Assembly (NCBI RefSeq): GCF_012033735.1
Contig: NZ_JAAVJD010000003.1
Coordinates: forward strand, 16,735-78,576
DNA length: 61,842 nt
From: Streptomyces lonarensis
Lineage (GTDB): Bacteria > Actinomycetota > Actinomycetes > Streptomycetales > Streptomycetaceae
Reading direction: 5' to 3'
In this document: one piece after another, positions 1 through 8,102 of the stretch
Layout: the number at the start of each line of letters is the position of its first letter
Numbering within the stretch: position 1 is the first letter of the stretch
Program-made: the position numbers and the translations under genes
Notes under the pieces: generated by a model
Told to the model about the DNA's origin: nothing
The model's database searches: none
Seen by the model: only the letters and a program-made list of their open reading frames with translations

Positions 1-1
1 G

Positions 2-151
2 GCCGGGATCGACCCGGCCGCCGCGCCGCTGCCGTCCTCGCCCGGCTCCCCCGCACAGAGCTCCCCGACGGCCGGCACCGCCGCTCCGCACCGAGCGATC
101 GGCTTCTTCATTCCGCCCGTCGGAGGCGCCTTCGAACACCCCGGAGCGTGA
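2..151 (+). CDS. C-terminal end of an unknown protein (partial)
   Basis: The frame starting at base 2 is open from the window edge to a TGA at 149-151, and almost every codon ends in G or C, as expected for coding DNA here. The visible tail of about 49 residues is rich in Ala, Pro and Ser and ends around GAFEHPGA. It carries no domain I can name. The gene begins outside the window, so its function cannot be judged. Confidence 0.45.
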   Translation, partial: AGIDPAAAPLPSSPGSPAQSSPTAGTAAPHRAIGFFIPPVGGAFEHPGA

Positions 152-556
152 TCGCCCTGGGCCGGGCCGACCGCAGCAAGCCTTCGATCCGGGCGCCGGT
201 GTCACGATGCGGGCCGGTTTCGCCCCAGGGGTTTCCTCCCCAGACAATCAGTGGTCCGCCCCGTGCCGCACGGCGGCCCCCACGTCCCGCGACGGCGCCG
301 ACCGACGCTCTGCCCCGGGCCCTGCGCCATCCGCCCCGGCGAGGCGCACGGCAGACGATTCCACGAACTCCGGTTACCGGCACAATCGGTGGGACAGGTA
401 TGACCCGTAGCCACCGCGAAGCGGCCTCACCGCCGCAGTCGACCGTACAGCGCGAGAACCCACGCGGCGGTGCGCCCCGTCCCGGTCTCGGACACGGTCC
501 GCGCCCTCGGGAAACGCTCCGGGGCCCGCAGCGAAGCTCGAGTCGGAAGGCAGGGC
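152..556. other. Intergenic stretch, no gene recognised
   Basis: About 400 bases between the partial left-edge gene and the small ORF at 557. Open frames exist on both strands, but their codon use looks like shadow reading of GC-rich DNA. The stretch presumably holds the promoter of the 557-2268 pair. I see no clear -35/-10 pair or hairpin. Confidence 0.4.
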
Positions 557-973
557 ATGCCCGCACCCGGACCGTTCCAGCCGGACACGGAAGGCCCTCG
601 TCCCGGTTCCGTCACCCTCCCTCTTCACACGTGGCGCCATTGGCTCAGCGACCCCTCGTTGAAGTCGACGAACTTCCCCGACGAGGCCCCCCAGCGGTAC
701 CCGGACGCCAGCTCCTTCGCCATCGGGCGGCCCTACGAGGAACTGTTCGACATCGCCGCAGTGCACCGGGACCTGGAGGAGTTCTGCCGGTACCTGGAGG
801 CCGATCGGGGCCGGCGCCGGCCGGCCCGGCTGCGTGGGACGCTGACGGCCATGGTCGGCGACCCGGACCGCCCGCTCCCCGCCCTCACCCGGTTCCCCGA
901 GCCGGGCTCGCGGGCGGGCGTGCCCGGAGCCACCGAGCCGTCCGGGAGCGGCACGTGGGGCGGTGCCGGATGA
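557..973 (+). CDS. Small hypothetical protein coupled to MFS exporter
   Basis: A 138-residue protein I do not recognise. The ATG at 557 has a GGAAGG ribosome-binding site just upstream (545-550), and the TGA overlaps the ATG of the next gene (ATGA at 970-973), so the two are translationally coupled. An in-frame ATG at 470 is possible but has no obvious ribosome-binding site. The middle of the protein (HTWRHWLSDPSL to ELFDIAAVHRDLEEFCRYLE) looks like a folded, charged domain. The C-terminus is Gly/Pro-rich and low in complexity. There is no signal peptide or membrane segment. Coupling to a transporter suggests a shared natural-product or resistance role, but this is inference only. Confidence 0.6.
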   Translation: MPAPGPFQPDTEGPRPGSVTLPLHTWRHWLSDPSLKSTNFPDEAPQRYPDASSFAIGRPYEELFDIAAVHRDLEEFCRYLEADRGRRRPARLRGTLTAMVGDPDRPLPALTRFPEPGSRAGVPGATEPSGSGTWGGAG

Positions 974-2268
974 CGGGGCCCGGAACCCCGGCCGGGGAAG
1001 GCGGCGGCACGGCGGCGCCGGCCACCCTGCGGGCCGGCCGTTTCCCCTACTTCGTCGCCGCGCGGGCGCTGTCGGTCTTCGGCGACATGGCAGCCGTCGC
1101 GGCCCTGGCCGTCCACGTCTTCCAGAGCACCGGCAGCGGCCTGGCACTGAGCGGACTCTTCCTCACCCGGCTGCTGCCCCGGCTCTTCGGCGCGTTCGCC
1201 GGGGCCCTGAGCGACCGGATGGACCTGCGGCAGTTGATCATCGGCTGCGACGTCCTGTCGGCGGCGCTGTTCCTGGTGATCGCGGTGGTCCAGCCCTCCT
1301 ATCTGCTGCTCCTGCTGTTGCTGCTGATCTCGGAATCGGCCGCGACCATCGCGCTGCCGGCAGCCCGCACGATGGCGGTGCGGGCGCTGCCCGCCGAGGC
1401 CAGGACACGGGCCAACGGGGCGCTGATGGGCGGCATCACGGTGGGCTTCGCCCTGGGCTCCGCGTTCGGCGGTCTCGCGGTGGGGCTGTGGGGCTTCGAA
1501 GTGGCCATGTTCGTCAACGTGGCGACTTTTCTGGCCTCGGCCGGGCTCACCGCACTGATGCGGCGCACCCCGCCCCCGGCACGGGACGGAGCCGCACCCG
1601 GCGTCCTCGCCTCCACCGCACGGGGGCTCCGCACCCTGCGCTCGGACCGGCGGCTGCTCCTGCTTGCCACGGGCTTGGTGGTGGTGCCCTTCGGGGCCGG
1701 ACTCGACCGGGCCGCGCTGGTGCAGCTGACCCAGCAGGACCTGTCGGCCGGTCCCCTCGGCTACGGGCTGTCGCTGGGTCTGATCGCCGCCGGGGCGCTG
1801 CTGGGCTCGGTACTGACCGGCCGCTGGCGAAAGCTGGACGCGACGGCGAAGGTCTTCCTCGGCGGCGTGGCCATCCAGGCGGTCGGCCACTTCGCGATCG
1901 GCGTCTCCCCCTGGTTCTCGGCGCTGGCGGTGGCCACTGTGATGGTGGGCTTCGGCAACGGCGTCGAGTCGGTCTGCGGTCTGACGCTGCTCCAGCAGCG
2001 CGCACCCGCCGAGATGGTCGGGGTGGTGATGGGCGTGGTGATGAGCGCGACCTTCCTCGCCGACGCCCTGGGGTCGATGGCCGGCGGCCCGCTCCTCGAT
2101 CTCGTCGGGGCGCGCTGGACGTTCATGGCCGCCACCGGCGTCATGGTGCTCTGTCTGGCGATCATCGCCCGCTCCGGGCTGATGAGGGACGACGGGGACG
2201 ATTCCCCGCCGCCGGCCGCAGCCACCGCAGAATCCGCCACCGGGACGGGCGGCCCCGGGAAGGGATGA
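970..2268 (+). CDS. MFS exporter (EntS/MFS_3-like)
   Basis: A 432-residue integral membrane protein of the major facilitator superfamily with about 12 hydrophobic segments. It begins with a cytoplasmic tail, then FPYFVAARALSVFGDMAAVAAL, which resembles the first helix of enterobactin-exporter-like (MFS_3) proteins. The loop GALSDRMDLRQL between helices 2 and 3 matches the family's D-R signature. A very Leu-rich helix (LLLLLLLLISES) follows, and the C-terminal tail is acidic and low in complexity. Such proteins usually export siderophores, macrolides or other small molecules. The start overlaps the upstream stop in an ATGA. The substrate is unknown; it could be a product of either cluster in the window or unrelated. 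Confidence 0.85.
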   Translation: MTGPGTPAGEGGGTAAPATLRAGRFPYFVAARALSVFGDMAAVAALAVHVFQSTGSGLALSGLFLTRLLPRLFGAFAGALSDRMDLRQLIIGCDVLSAALFLVIAVVQPSYLLLLLLLLISESAATIALPAARTMAVRALPAEARTRANGALMGGITVGFALGSAFGGLAVGLWGFEVAMFVNVATFLASAGLTALMRRTPPPARDGAAPGVLASTARGLRTLRSDRRLLLLATGLVVVPFGAGLDRAALVQLTQQDLSAGPLGYGLSLGLIAAGALLGSVLTGRWRKLDATAKVFLGGVAIQAVGHFAIGVSPWFSALAVATVMVGFGNGVESVCGLTLLQQRAPAEMVGVVMGVVMSATFLADALGSMAGGPLLDLVGARWTFMAATGVMVLCLAIIARSGLMRDDGDDSPPPAAATAESATGTGGPGKG

Positions 2269-2653
2269 ACGGATCACCAGGTGGCCTGCAGAAGACAACT
2301 CCCCGGCGTGCAGCTGGCACCAGGCCGTCATGCGGACCCCGCTCGTCACGGAGCGGCGGTCCGAGCTTCGGCCTCGTCATGGTGTCGGTGGCGCCCGAGG
2401 CCTCCCCGTCGTCGGCCCAGCCGATGATGTGGCCACCGACAGACGCACCTGCCGTCAGGACATCCTCACGCTGACGCTCCGGCAACGAGGTGGCCGCCTT
2501 CACCCGCGAGAGGCGCCGCACGCCCCGCAGGCACGTGCCGCATCCGTCGTAGGGTCGTTCGATCGTGCTGAGGTCCGTGCCGCGGATGTTCTCTCCGTCC
2601 GAGCGAGCACCGTACGGAGAATCGGCGGCCACGCCCCCGCTGAACGATCTTGG
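2269..2653. other. Intergenic stretch between convergent genes
   Basis: About 385 bases between the MFS gene (plus) and the YjbQ gene (minus). A minus-strand reading frame around 2632-2290 gives a protein-like sequence (GTDLSTIERPYDGCGTC onward) but runs into the MFS gene. It may be the remnant of a decayed gene; I cannot identify it and do not call it a CDS. Confidence 0.35.
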
Positions 2654-3073
2654 TCATCCCAGGAAGCTGAGCCGCACCTGCCGGTCCGGGTTGTCGCCGT
2701 TGGTGTCGACGAGGCAGACGGACTGCCAGGTTCCGAGCGCCAGTCGGCCGCCCACGACGGGGAGGGTGGCGTGCGGCGGGACGAGGGCGGGGAGGACGTG
2801 GTCGCGGCCGTGGCCGCGGCTTCCGTGGCGGTGAATCCAGCGGTCGTCCGCCGGGAGCAGGTCACGGAGGGCGGCGAGCAGGTCGTCGTCGCTGCCGGCG
2901 CCGGTCTCGATGACGGCCACCCCCGCGGTGGCGTGCGGGACGAAGACGTTGAGCAGGCCGTCCTCGCCCGCCGCGACCTCGTCGAGGAAGCGGGCGCAGC
3001 GGTCGGTCAGGTCCACGACGACCTCCGAGCGGCCGGTCGTGACGTCCAGGACGGTGGTACGCAGGGCACTCAT
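2654..3073 (-). CDS. YjbQ/UPF0047 family protein
   Basis: A 139-residue cytoplasmic protein of the YjbQ (UPF0047) family. Some members show a thiamine-phosphate-synthase-like side activity, but the in vivo role is unsettled. The family hallmarks are present: FVPHATAGVAVIETG (residues about 44-58), the central DDRWIHRHG motif, the His-rich stretch GHGRDHVLPAL, and the C-terminal ALGTWQSVCLVD followed by an NPDRQVRLSFLG end. The length is typical. It is monocistronic and convergent with the MFS gene, and is an ordinary housekeeping-type gene with no link to the clusters. Confidence 0.9.
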   Translation of the reverse strand: MSALRTTVLDVTTGRSEVVVDLTDRCARFLDEVAAGEDGLLNVFVPHATAGVAVIETGAGSDDDLLAALRDLLPADDRWIHRHGSRGHGRDHVLPALVPPHATLPVVGGRLALGTWQSVCLVDTNGDNPDRQVRLSFLG

Positions 3074-3197
3074 GCATCCAGGCTACGGGCGGCCCGGCGG
3101 TCACCGCTCGCGCGGGCCTGGCGGCGTGGCGGCGGTATCAGGGGGCTCAGGGGCATCGCGCCCCCTTCTGCCGCGGCCGGATCGCCGCTACCGTCCG

Positions 3198-3211
3198 TGG
3201 GAGCGCTCCCG
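3198..3211. promoter_or_regulatory. CebR-type operator upstream of endoglucanase
   Basis: TGGGAGCGCTCCCG matches 13 of 14 bases of the known Streptomyces CebR operator (TGGGAGCGCTCCCA). It sits in a slightly longer imperfect palindrome, CCGTGGGAGCGCTCCCGCACGG. It lies about 150 bases before the GTG of the secreted GH5 gene. CebR is the cellobiose/cellotriose-responsive LacI-family repressor of cellulose utilisation, so the site predicts cello-oligosaccharide induction. Confidence 0.85.
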
Positions 3212-3356
3212 CACGGTCCGCGGGGCGCCCGCCGTGCCGCGTCCCCGCGGCGGGGTGTGCCGTCGTCGTCCGGGCGGAACGTGGCGGCGGGGCCGGCTGA
3301 GCACCACGAGCACCATGAGCAGAACTCCCCCACGCCGAAGCAGGAAGAGGCATCTC

Positions 3357-5132
3357 GTGAAGAGCCGCTCACGCGCCTTACCGACCGCCCTGACCGCGCT
3401 GTTCGCCCTTCTGGGGCTCGCGGCGCTCCCTCAGGTCTCGCACGCCGCCCCACCGGCGGAGACCCTCCCGAAGAACCTCGCCGGCGGCGCCGTCGGCGCC
3501 ACGACCGGCACGGCGACCGAGGCGGCGGACGCAACCGCCGCGTCCGTCGAGGACACCGTCGCGGCGATGCAGCCGGGGTGGAACCTCGGCAACACCCTCG
3601 ACGCCACCGGCCCCGACGAGACGTCCTGGGGCAACCCGCGGGTCACCCGCGACCAGCTGCGCCAGATCCGCGACGACGGGTTCCGCTCCGTCCGCATCCC
3701 CGTGACCTGGACCCAGCACCAGGGGCCCGCCCCCGACCACACCGTCGACCCGGCGCACATGGCGCGGGTGGCCGAGGTCGTGGAGTGGGCCGTCGAGGAG
3801 GACCTGTACGTCCTGCTCAACGTGCACCACGACTCCTGGCAGTGGGTGATGGACATGCCGACCCAGCACGCTGCCGTCCTCAACCGCTTCACCGCCACCT
3901 GGGAGCAGATCGCGGAGGAGTTCCGCGACGCGCCCCAGGAGGTCCTCTTCGAGAGCATCAACGAGCCGTTCTTCGAGAACAGTTCGGGTGACGCGCAGAA
4001 CGCGGCGCTGCTGCACGAGTTGAACTCGGTCTTCCACGGCCTGGTCCGGGACTCGGGCGGCGGGAACGCGACCCGGCCCCTGGTGCTGCCGACCCTGCAC
4101 ACCTCGCCGGAGCAGGCGCGGCTGGACGAGCTGGTCGAGACGTTCGACGAGCTGGACGATCCGGCGCTGATCGCCACGGTCCACTACTACGGCTACTGGC
4201 CGTTCAGCGTGAACGTCGCGGGCCACACCACGTTCGACGCGGTGGCGGAGTCCGATGTGGCGGACACCTTCGCCCGGTTGCGGGACACCTTCGTCGACCA
4301 GGGAATCCCGGTGATCCTCGGCGAGTACGGGCTCCTGGGCTTCGACCGGCACACGGGTGTCGTCCAACAGGGCGAGAAGCTGAAGTTCTTCGAGAGCTTC
4401 GGCTCCCACGCCCGCGCGTCAGGCGTGACCACCATGCTGTGGGACAACGGCCAGCACCTGGACCGCTCCGCACTGACCTGGCGGGACACCGCGCTCTTCG
4501 ACCGTGTGGTCTCCAGTTGGACGACCGACTCCGCCACCGCCTCCAGCGACCAGGTGTTCGTGCCCAGCGGCGCGCCGGTCGAAGACGCGGAGCTGACGTT
4601 GCGGACGGCGGGTCACAGCCTGGTGGCGGTCCGGGAGGGCGGGCAGCCGCTGGCTCCGGGCACGGACTACGTGCTCTCCGGCGACCGGCTGACCCTGTCG
4701 GCGTCGTTGCTGTCCCGGCTGACGTCGGGCGGCACGGCGGGGGTGAACGCCGCGCTCTCCCTGGAGTTCTCCGGCGGGCTGCCGTGGGAGGTGCGGGTCC
4801 TGAGCAACGAAACGCCGGTGCTGTCCGCCGCGAGCGGGTCCACCGCGGGTCTCTCGGTGCCTGCCGCGTTCCACGGGGACCAGCTGGCGACGATGGAGGC
4901 GGTGTACGCGGACGGCGGCAACGCCGGGCCGCACGACTGGACCTCCTACAAGGAGTTCGGGGCGGCGTTCGACCCGGACCCGGGCGGGGGGACCATCACC
5001 CTCACCTCGGACTTCTTCGCCGAGGTCCGTGACGGCGCGACGGTCGTGCTGACCTTCCACTTCTGGAGCGGCGACACCGTCCGGTACGAGGTGACGCGCT
5101 CCGGTGGCGCGGTCTCGGGGGCGCCCCGCTGA
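3357..5132 (+). CDS. Secreted GH5 endoglucanase with C-terminal CBM_X2-like domain
   Basis: A 591-residue secreted glycoside hydrolase of family 5, expected to cleave internal beta-1,4-glucan bonds of cellulose. I choose the GTG at 3357 because GGAAGAGG lies just upstream and the protein then begins with a clean Sec signal peptide (VKSRSR, a hydrophobic core, then VSHAAPP). ATG at 3315 is an alternative. The catalytic domain spans about residues 65-390: GWNLGNTLDA, the proton donor Glu203 in ESINEP, HYYGYWPFSV, and the nucleophile Glu323 in ILGEYG. After it comes an Ig-like X2 module (about 400-500) and a further beta-rich end. A CebR box lies upstream. The 3' end overlaps the converging ABC ATPase gene by 131 bases. 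Confidence 0.9.
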   Translation: MKSRSRALPTALTALFALLGLAALPQVSHAAPPAETLPKNLAGGAVGATTGTATEAADATAASVEDTVAAMQPGWNLGNTLDATGPDETSWGNPRVTRDQLRQIRDDGFRSVRIPVTWTQHQGPAPDHTVDPAHMARVAEVVEWAVEEDLYVLLNVHHDSWQWVMDMPTQHAAVLNRFTATWEQIAEEFRDAPQEVLFESINEPFFENSSGDAQNAALLHELNSVFHGLVRDSGGGNATRPLVLPTLHTSPEQARLDELVETFDELDDPALIATVHYYGYWPFSVNVAGHTTFDAVAESDVADTFARLRDTFVDQGIPVILGEYGLLGFDRHTGVVQQGEKLKFFESFGSHARASGVTTMLWDNGQHLDRSALTWRDTALFDRVVSSWTTDSATASSDQVFVPSGAPVEDAELTLRTAGHSLVAVREGGQPLAPGTDYVLSGDRLTLSASLLSRLTSGGTAGVNAALSLEFSGGLPWEVRVLSNETPVLSAASGSTAGLSVPAAFHGDQLATMEAVYADGGNAGPHDWTSYKEFGAAFDPDPGGGTITLTSDFFAEVRDGATVVLTFHFWSGDTVRYEVTRSGGAVSGAPR

Positions 5133-5931
5133 GGTGGTGCGAGCCCGGCCCCGGCTCGGCCGTCAGCGGGTCCGCGGCGTAGGTGATCCGCACCACCCCG
5201 TCGGCGTGCCGCTCCACCCGCGCCGCCACGTGGAAGACCTCGGCCATCACGCGGGGGGTGAGGACGTCGAGCACCGGACCCGCTGCGTGGACCCGCCCCT
5301 CGTCGAGCACCACCAGCTGTTCGCAGAACCGGACGGCGAGTTCCAGGTCGTGCAGCACCGCCAGGGTCGTGACGCCGAGTCCCCGGATGAGGGCGAGCAG
5401 TTCGAACCGGGCGCGGATGTCGAGGTGGTTGGTGACCTCGTCGAGCACCAGCAGCTGGGGGTGCTGGGCGAGCGCCCGTGCGAGGAGCACCCGTTGGCGT
5501 TCACCGCCGGACAGCCCGGTGATGTCGCGCTCCGCGAGGTGCGCTGCCCCGGCACGTTCCAGGGATTCCGCGACCGCTTCGCGGTCCGCGGTACCGGGCC
5601 GGCCCAGCATGCCGTGGTGGGGGGTCCGGCCGAGGGTGACGATCTCGGCGACGGTGAGCCCTGCCGCCGTGGTGTCGCGCTCCTGGAGGACGGCTGCGGT
5701 GCGCCGGGCGGCCTCGCGGGCGCCGAGGCGCCAGACGTCGTCGCCGCCGACGGTCACGGTGCCCCGCTGGGGACGCAGCGAGCGGTAGACGGCCCGCAGC
5801 AGCGTGGATTTGCCGCTGCCGTTGGGCCCGACGAGCCCGACCAGCGCTCCGGGGGGCACGTCCAGCGTGACGTCGTGGACCACCGGGTGGTGGTCCAGGC
5901 AGACGGTGGCGCCGGCGACGGCGAGTCTCAT
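5002..5931 (-). CDS. ABC transporter ATPase, FecE/siderophore-uptake type
   Basis: A 309-residue cytoplasmic ATPase that would power the FecCD-type permease encoded just upstream. Walker A is GPNGSGKST (residues 35-43), the signature LSGGERQ (140-146), Walker B LLVLDE (160-165), and the switch His lies in AVLHDLELA. The D-loop region reads LDEVTNHLD, with Val in place of the usual Pro. The ATG overlaps the permease stop (ATGA at 5928-5931). The last 45 or so residues are Arg/Ser/Pro-rich, beyond the normal end of the fold, and are read antisense to the last 131 bases of the cellulase gene. They may be an unselected extension. Position after an INLP operon suggests uptake of a metal-loaded isonitrile lipopeptide. 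Confidence 0.88.
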   Translation of the reverse strand: MRLAVAGATVCLDHHPVVHDVTLDVPPGALVGLVGPNGSGKSTLLRAVYRSLRPQRGTVTVGGDDVWRLGAREAARRTAAVLQERDTTAAGLTVAEIVTLGRTPHHGMLGRPGTADREAVAESLERAGAAHLAERDITGLSGGERQRVLLARALAQHPQLLVLDEVTNHLDIRARFELLALIRGLGVTTLAVLHDLELAVRFCEQLVVLDEGRVHAAGPVLDVLTPRVMAEVFHVAARVERHADGVVRITYAADPLTAEPGPGSHHLSGAPPRPRHRSASPRTGRCRRSRSGRSARPSRRHGPRRRSPR

Positions 5932-7070
5932 GCGGTGTCCATTCCCTTGTTGCGGCGCAGCAGCCACAGGAAGAACGGGGCTCCCAGGAGTGCGGTGAGG
6001 ATGCCCAGCGGTAGCTCGTTGGGCCGGTCGAGTGTCCGGGAGAGCAGGTCGACGAGGACCAGGTAGAGCGCGCCGGTGACGGCGGTGAGTGGGATGAGCC
6101 GCCGGTGGTCCGGGCCGGTGGCGAGTCGGACGAGGTGCGGGATCATCAGGCCGACGAAGCCGATCCCTCCGGCGACCGCGATGACCGTCCCCGTGATGAG
6201 GGCCGCGCAGACCAGGAGCGCCCCGCGCAGGCGGTGGACGTCGACACCCAGGGAGGTGGCCGACTCGTCGCCGGTGAGCAGGGTGTTGAGGAGTCCGCCG
6301 AGCAGGCTCAGGGTGACGGCGCCGGTGACCACGACGGTGGTGACCAGGGGCAGTTGGTCCCAGCTGGCGCCGGCGACGCTGCCGAGCATCCAGAACAGGA
6401 CGGTCCGCAGCTCGGTCGGGGTGGCCCGCAGCTGCAGGTAGCTGGTGGCGGCGAGGAAGAGGTAGCCGATGGCGACGCCGGAGAGCACCAGGCGGGTGGG
6501 GGCCATCCGGCCGGCTTTGCGGCCCAGGGCGAAGACCATCGCGCCGGCGAGGAGCGCTCCGAGGAAGGCGGCGGTGGAGACGCCGACCCCACCGAGCACC
6601 GCACCGGAGGCAGTGGTCAGGGCGATGACCGCCCCGAGGGCCGCGCCGTGCGAGAACCCGAGCACCGTGGGGTCGGCCAGCGGGTTGGCGACGACCGCCT
6701 GGAGTGCGGCGCCCGCCACGGCGAGCCCGGCGCCCGCGACGGCGGCGAGCACGACGCGGGGCGCCCGGAACTCCCAGACGATCTGTTCGGTGGCGATGTC
6801 GGAGACGGGGCCGCCGCCGGTGAGCCGGGAGAGGACGATCCGCCAGACCTCGCCCGGCGGCACCTCGGCCGCGCCGATGCTGATGGCGGTGATCATCACG
6901 ACCAGCAGCAGGGCGAGCAGGGGGAGCAGCAGCAGGAGGAGCGGGGGACGCGTCAGAAAGCGTCGGGGTGCAGCATGCGGGCGATCCGCTCGATCGCCTC
7001 GTCGTTGTCGGGACCGAGGTACGCGGAGTCCGACAGCACGGTGTACGTGTCGTTCTGGGCGGCCGGCCAC
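5928..7070 (-). CDS. FecCD-type ABC permease
   Basis: A hydrophobic permease of the FecCD/BtuC family with the usual 9-10 membrane segments. Landmarks are the first helix (LLLLLLPLLALLLVVMITAIS), REVPPGEVW-like AEVPPGEVWRIVL, the family stretch VWEFRAPRVVLAAVAGAGLAVAGAALQ, NPLADPTVLGFSHGAALGAV, and GGIGFVGLMIPHLVRL near the C-terminus. The start is uncertain. The only in-frame ATG (7070) overlaps the binding-protein gene by 118 bases and adds an Arg-rich leader. The fold really begins near 6960, where only a non-standard CTG lies in frame next to the upstream stop. It forms one importer with the genes on either side. Confidence 0.85.
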   Translation of the reverse strand: MAGRPERHVHRAVGLRVPRSRQRRGDRADRPHAAPRRFLTRPPLLLLLLPLLALLLVVMITAISIGAAEVPPGEVWRIVLSRLTGGGPVSDIATEQIVWEFRAPRVVLAAVAGAGLAVAGAALQAVVANPLADPTVLGFSHGAALGAVIALTTASGAVLGGVGVSTAAFLGALLAGAMVFALGRKAGRMAPTRLVLSGVAIGYLFLAATSYLQLRATPTELRTVLFWMLGSVAGASWDQLPLVTTVVVTGAVTLSLLGGLLNTLLTGDESATSLGVDVHRLRGALLVCAALITGTVIAVAGGIGFVGLMIPHLVRLATGPDHRRLIPLTAVTGALYLVLVDLLSRTLDRPNELPLGILTALLGAPFFLWLLRRNKGMDTA

Positions 7071-7993
7071 TGGGGGAACTCCTTGAGCAGGTCCTGGGCG
7101 TAGGACTCGGCGTCGGGGTCGTTGAAGCTGATGACGACGAGAGCCTCGACGTCGGTGGCGGCGACGGTCTCGCGGCTGAGGTCGGCGAAGCTGCCGTCGG
7201 TGGTACCGGCGAAGACGTTGGTGCCGCCGGCGCTGGCGAGGATGTCGTCGTAGATGCCGTTGACGGCGACGGCGCTGAACTCATTGGCCCCCATCGACAT
7301 GTTGGAGAAGAGCACCATGACGGCGGGGCGGTCCCGCCCCTCGACCGCGTTCTCCACGGTCGCGACGCGTTCGCGGGAGGCGGCGACGATCTCCTCGGCG
7401 GCTTCGGGCACGCCGAAGACGGCCCCGAGCTCGGTGAGCAGGGTGTAGCTGTCCTCGACCGTCATCGACGAGGTGTCCTGGTCGCACCCCTGGGGCGAGA
7501 TGTAGGTGTCGGCCCCGACCGCGGCGAGGTCCTCGCGGGTGGCGAACCCGTTGGTGGAGTCGAAGCCGTAGGCGGTGGTGGAGAGGACGAGGTCGGGAGT
7601 GAGGCCGAGCATCGCCTCCCGGGGAATGTCGTGGGCGTCGTTGGTCTCCACTCCCCCGGTGGGGAGCCGGTCGATGGCCTCGGCCCGGCCGTCGATCTCG
7701 GACATGCCGTACGACTGCTGGTTGGAGACGATGCGGTCCTCCTGACCGAGGGCCAGGAGGGTGGACACCTCGGCGACGGACGCGCCGTCCATCACGACGA
7801 CGCGTTCGGGCGGCTGCTCGAAGGTGAGGGTTGTCCCGCAGTTCTCCAGGGTGAGGGGGTACCCGCCGTCGGTGCGGGCCGCGTCGTCGTCGGCGGTGCT
7901 GCCCCCGGTGCCCGCGTCGTCGCTGCCGGCGCACGCGGTGCCCAGCAGGCAGAGGCCTGCGGCGAGCGCGACGAGGGGGTGGCGGGTTCTCAC
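6953..7993 (-). CDS. Siderophore/metallophore-binding lipoprotein (FecB-like)
   Basis: A 346-residue solute-binding lipoprotein of the periplasmic-binding-protein family that serves iron-siderophore and cobalamin importers. I choose GTG at 7993, which has GGAG upstream; it gives a short, ideal lipoprotein signal (RTRHPL, hydrophobic core, lipobox LGTAC). An ATG at 8029 lacks a ribosome-binding site. Family features are PPERVVVMDGASVAEVSTLLALGQEDRIV near the N-terminus, GLTPDLVLSTTAYGF in the middle, and a C-terminal ALVVISFNDPDAE segment. It begins 109 bases after the NRPS gene and is followed by its permease and ATPase. The likely ligand is the product of the upstream operon complexed with copper or another metal (inference). 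Confidence 0.88.
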   Translation of the reverse strand: MRTRHPLVALAAGLCLLGTACAGSDDAGTGGSTADDDAARTDGGYPLTLENCGTTLTFEQPPERVVVMDGASVAEVSTLLALGQEDRIVSNQQSYGMSEIDGRAEAIDRLPTGGVETNDAHDIPREAMLGLTPDLVLSTTAYGFDSTNGFATREDLAAVGADTYISPQGCDQDTSSMTVEDSYTLLTELGAVFGVPEAAEEIVAASRERVATVENAVEGRDRPAVMVLFSNMSMGANEFSAVAVNGIYDDILASAGGTNVFAGTTDGSFADLSRETVAATDVEALVVISFNDPDAESYAQDLLKEFPQWPAAQNDTYTVLSDSAYLGPDNDEAIERIARMLHPDAF

Positions 7994-8067
7994 GGGGTGG
8001 CTCCTGACGGCCGGCGGGCTGGTACGCATTGGGTCGGCCCGCCGGGCCGTCTGGTTCCCGCGGGGGC

Positions 8068-8091
8068 GCCGGTTCCCTCGAAGGGGCCGGC
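8068..8091 (-). terminator. Hairpin between NRPS gene and importer genes
   Basis: GCCGGTTCC and GGGGCCGGC form a nine-pair stem (two G-T pairs) with a six-base loop CTCGAA. It lies in the 109-base gap between the NRPS stop and the binding-lipoprotein start. There is no T-run, so it may attenuate rather than end transcription, letting biosynthesis and uptake genes be expressed at different levels. Confidence 0.35.
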
Positions 8092-8102
8092 CCCCCCGCG
8101 TC

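Noticed and set aside
963..2474. Alternative plus-strand frame of about 500 codons overlapping the MFS gene
   Set aside because: The overlapping frame at 970-2268 has membrane helices and MFS motifs; this one is Arg/Gly/Ala-rich shadow sequence.
8021..8029. ATG at 8029 as start of the binding lipoprotein
   Set aside because: It lacks a ribosome-binding site and would add a non-hydrophobic leader; GTG at 7993 has GGAG upstream and gives a compact lipoprotein signal.
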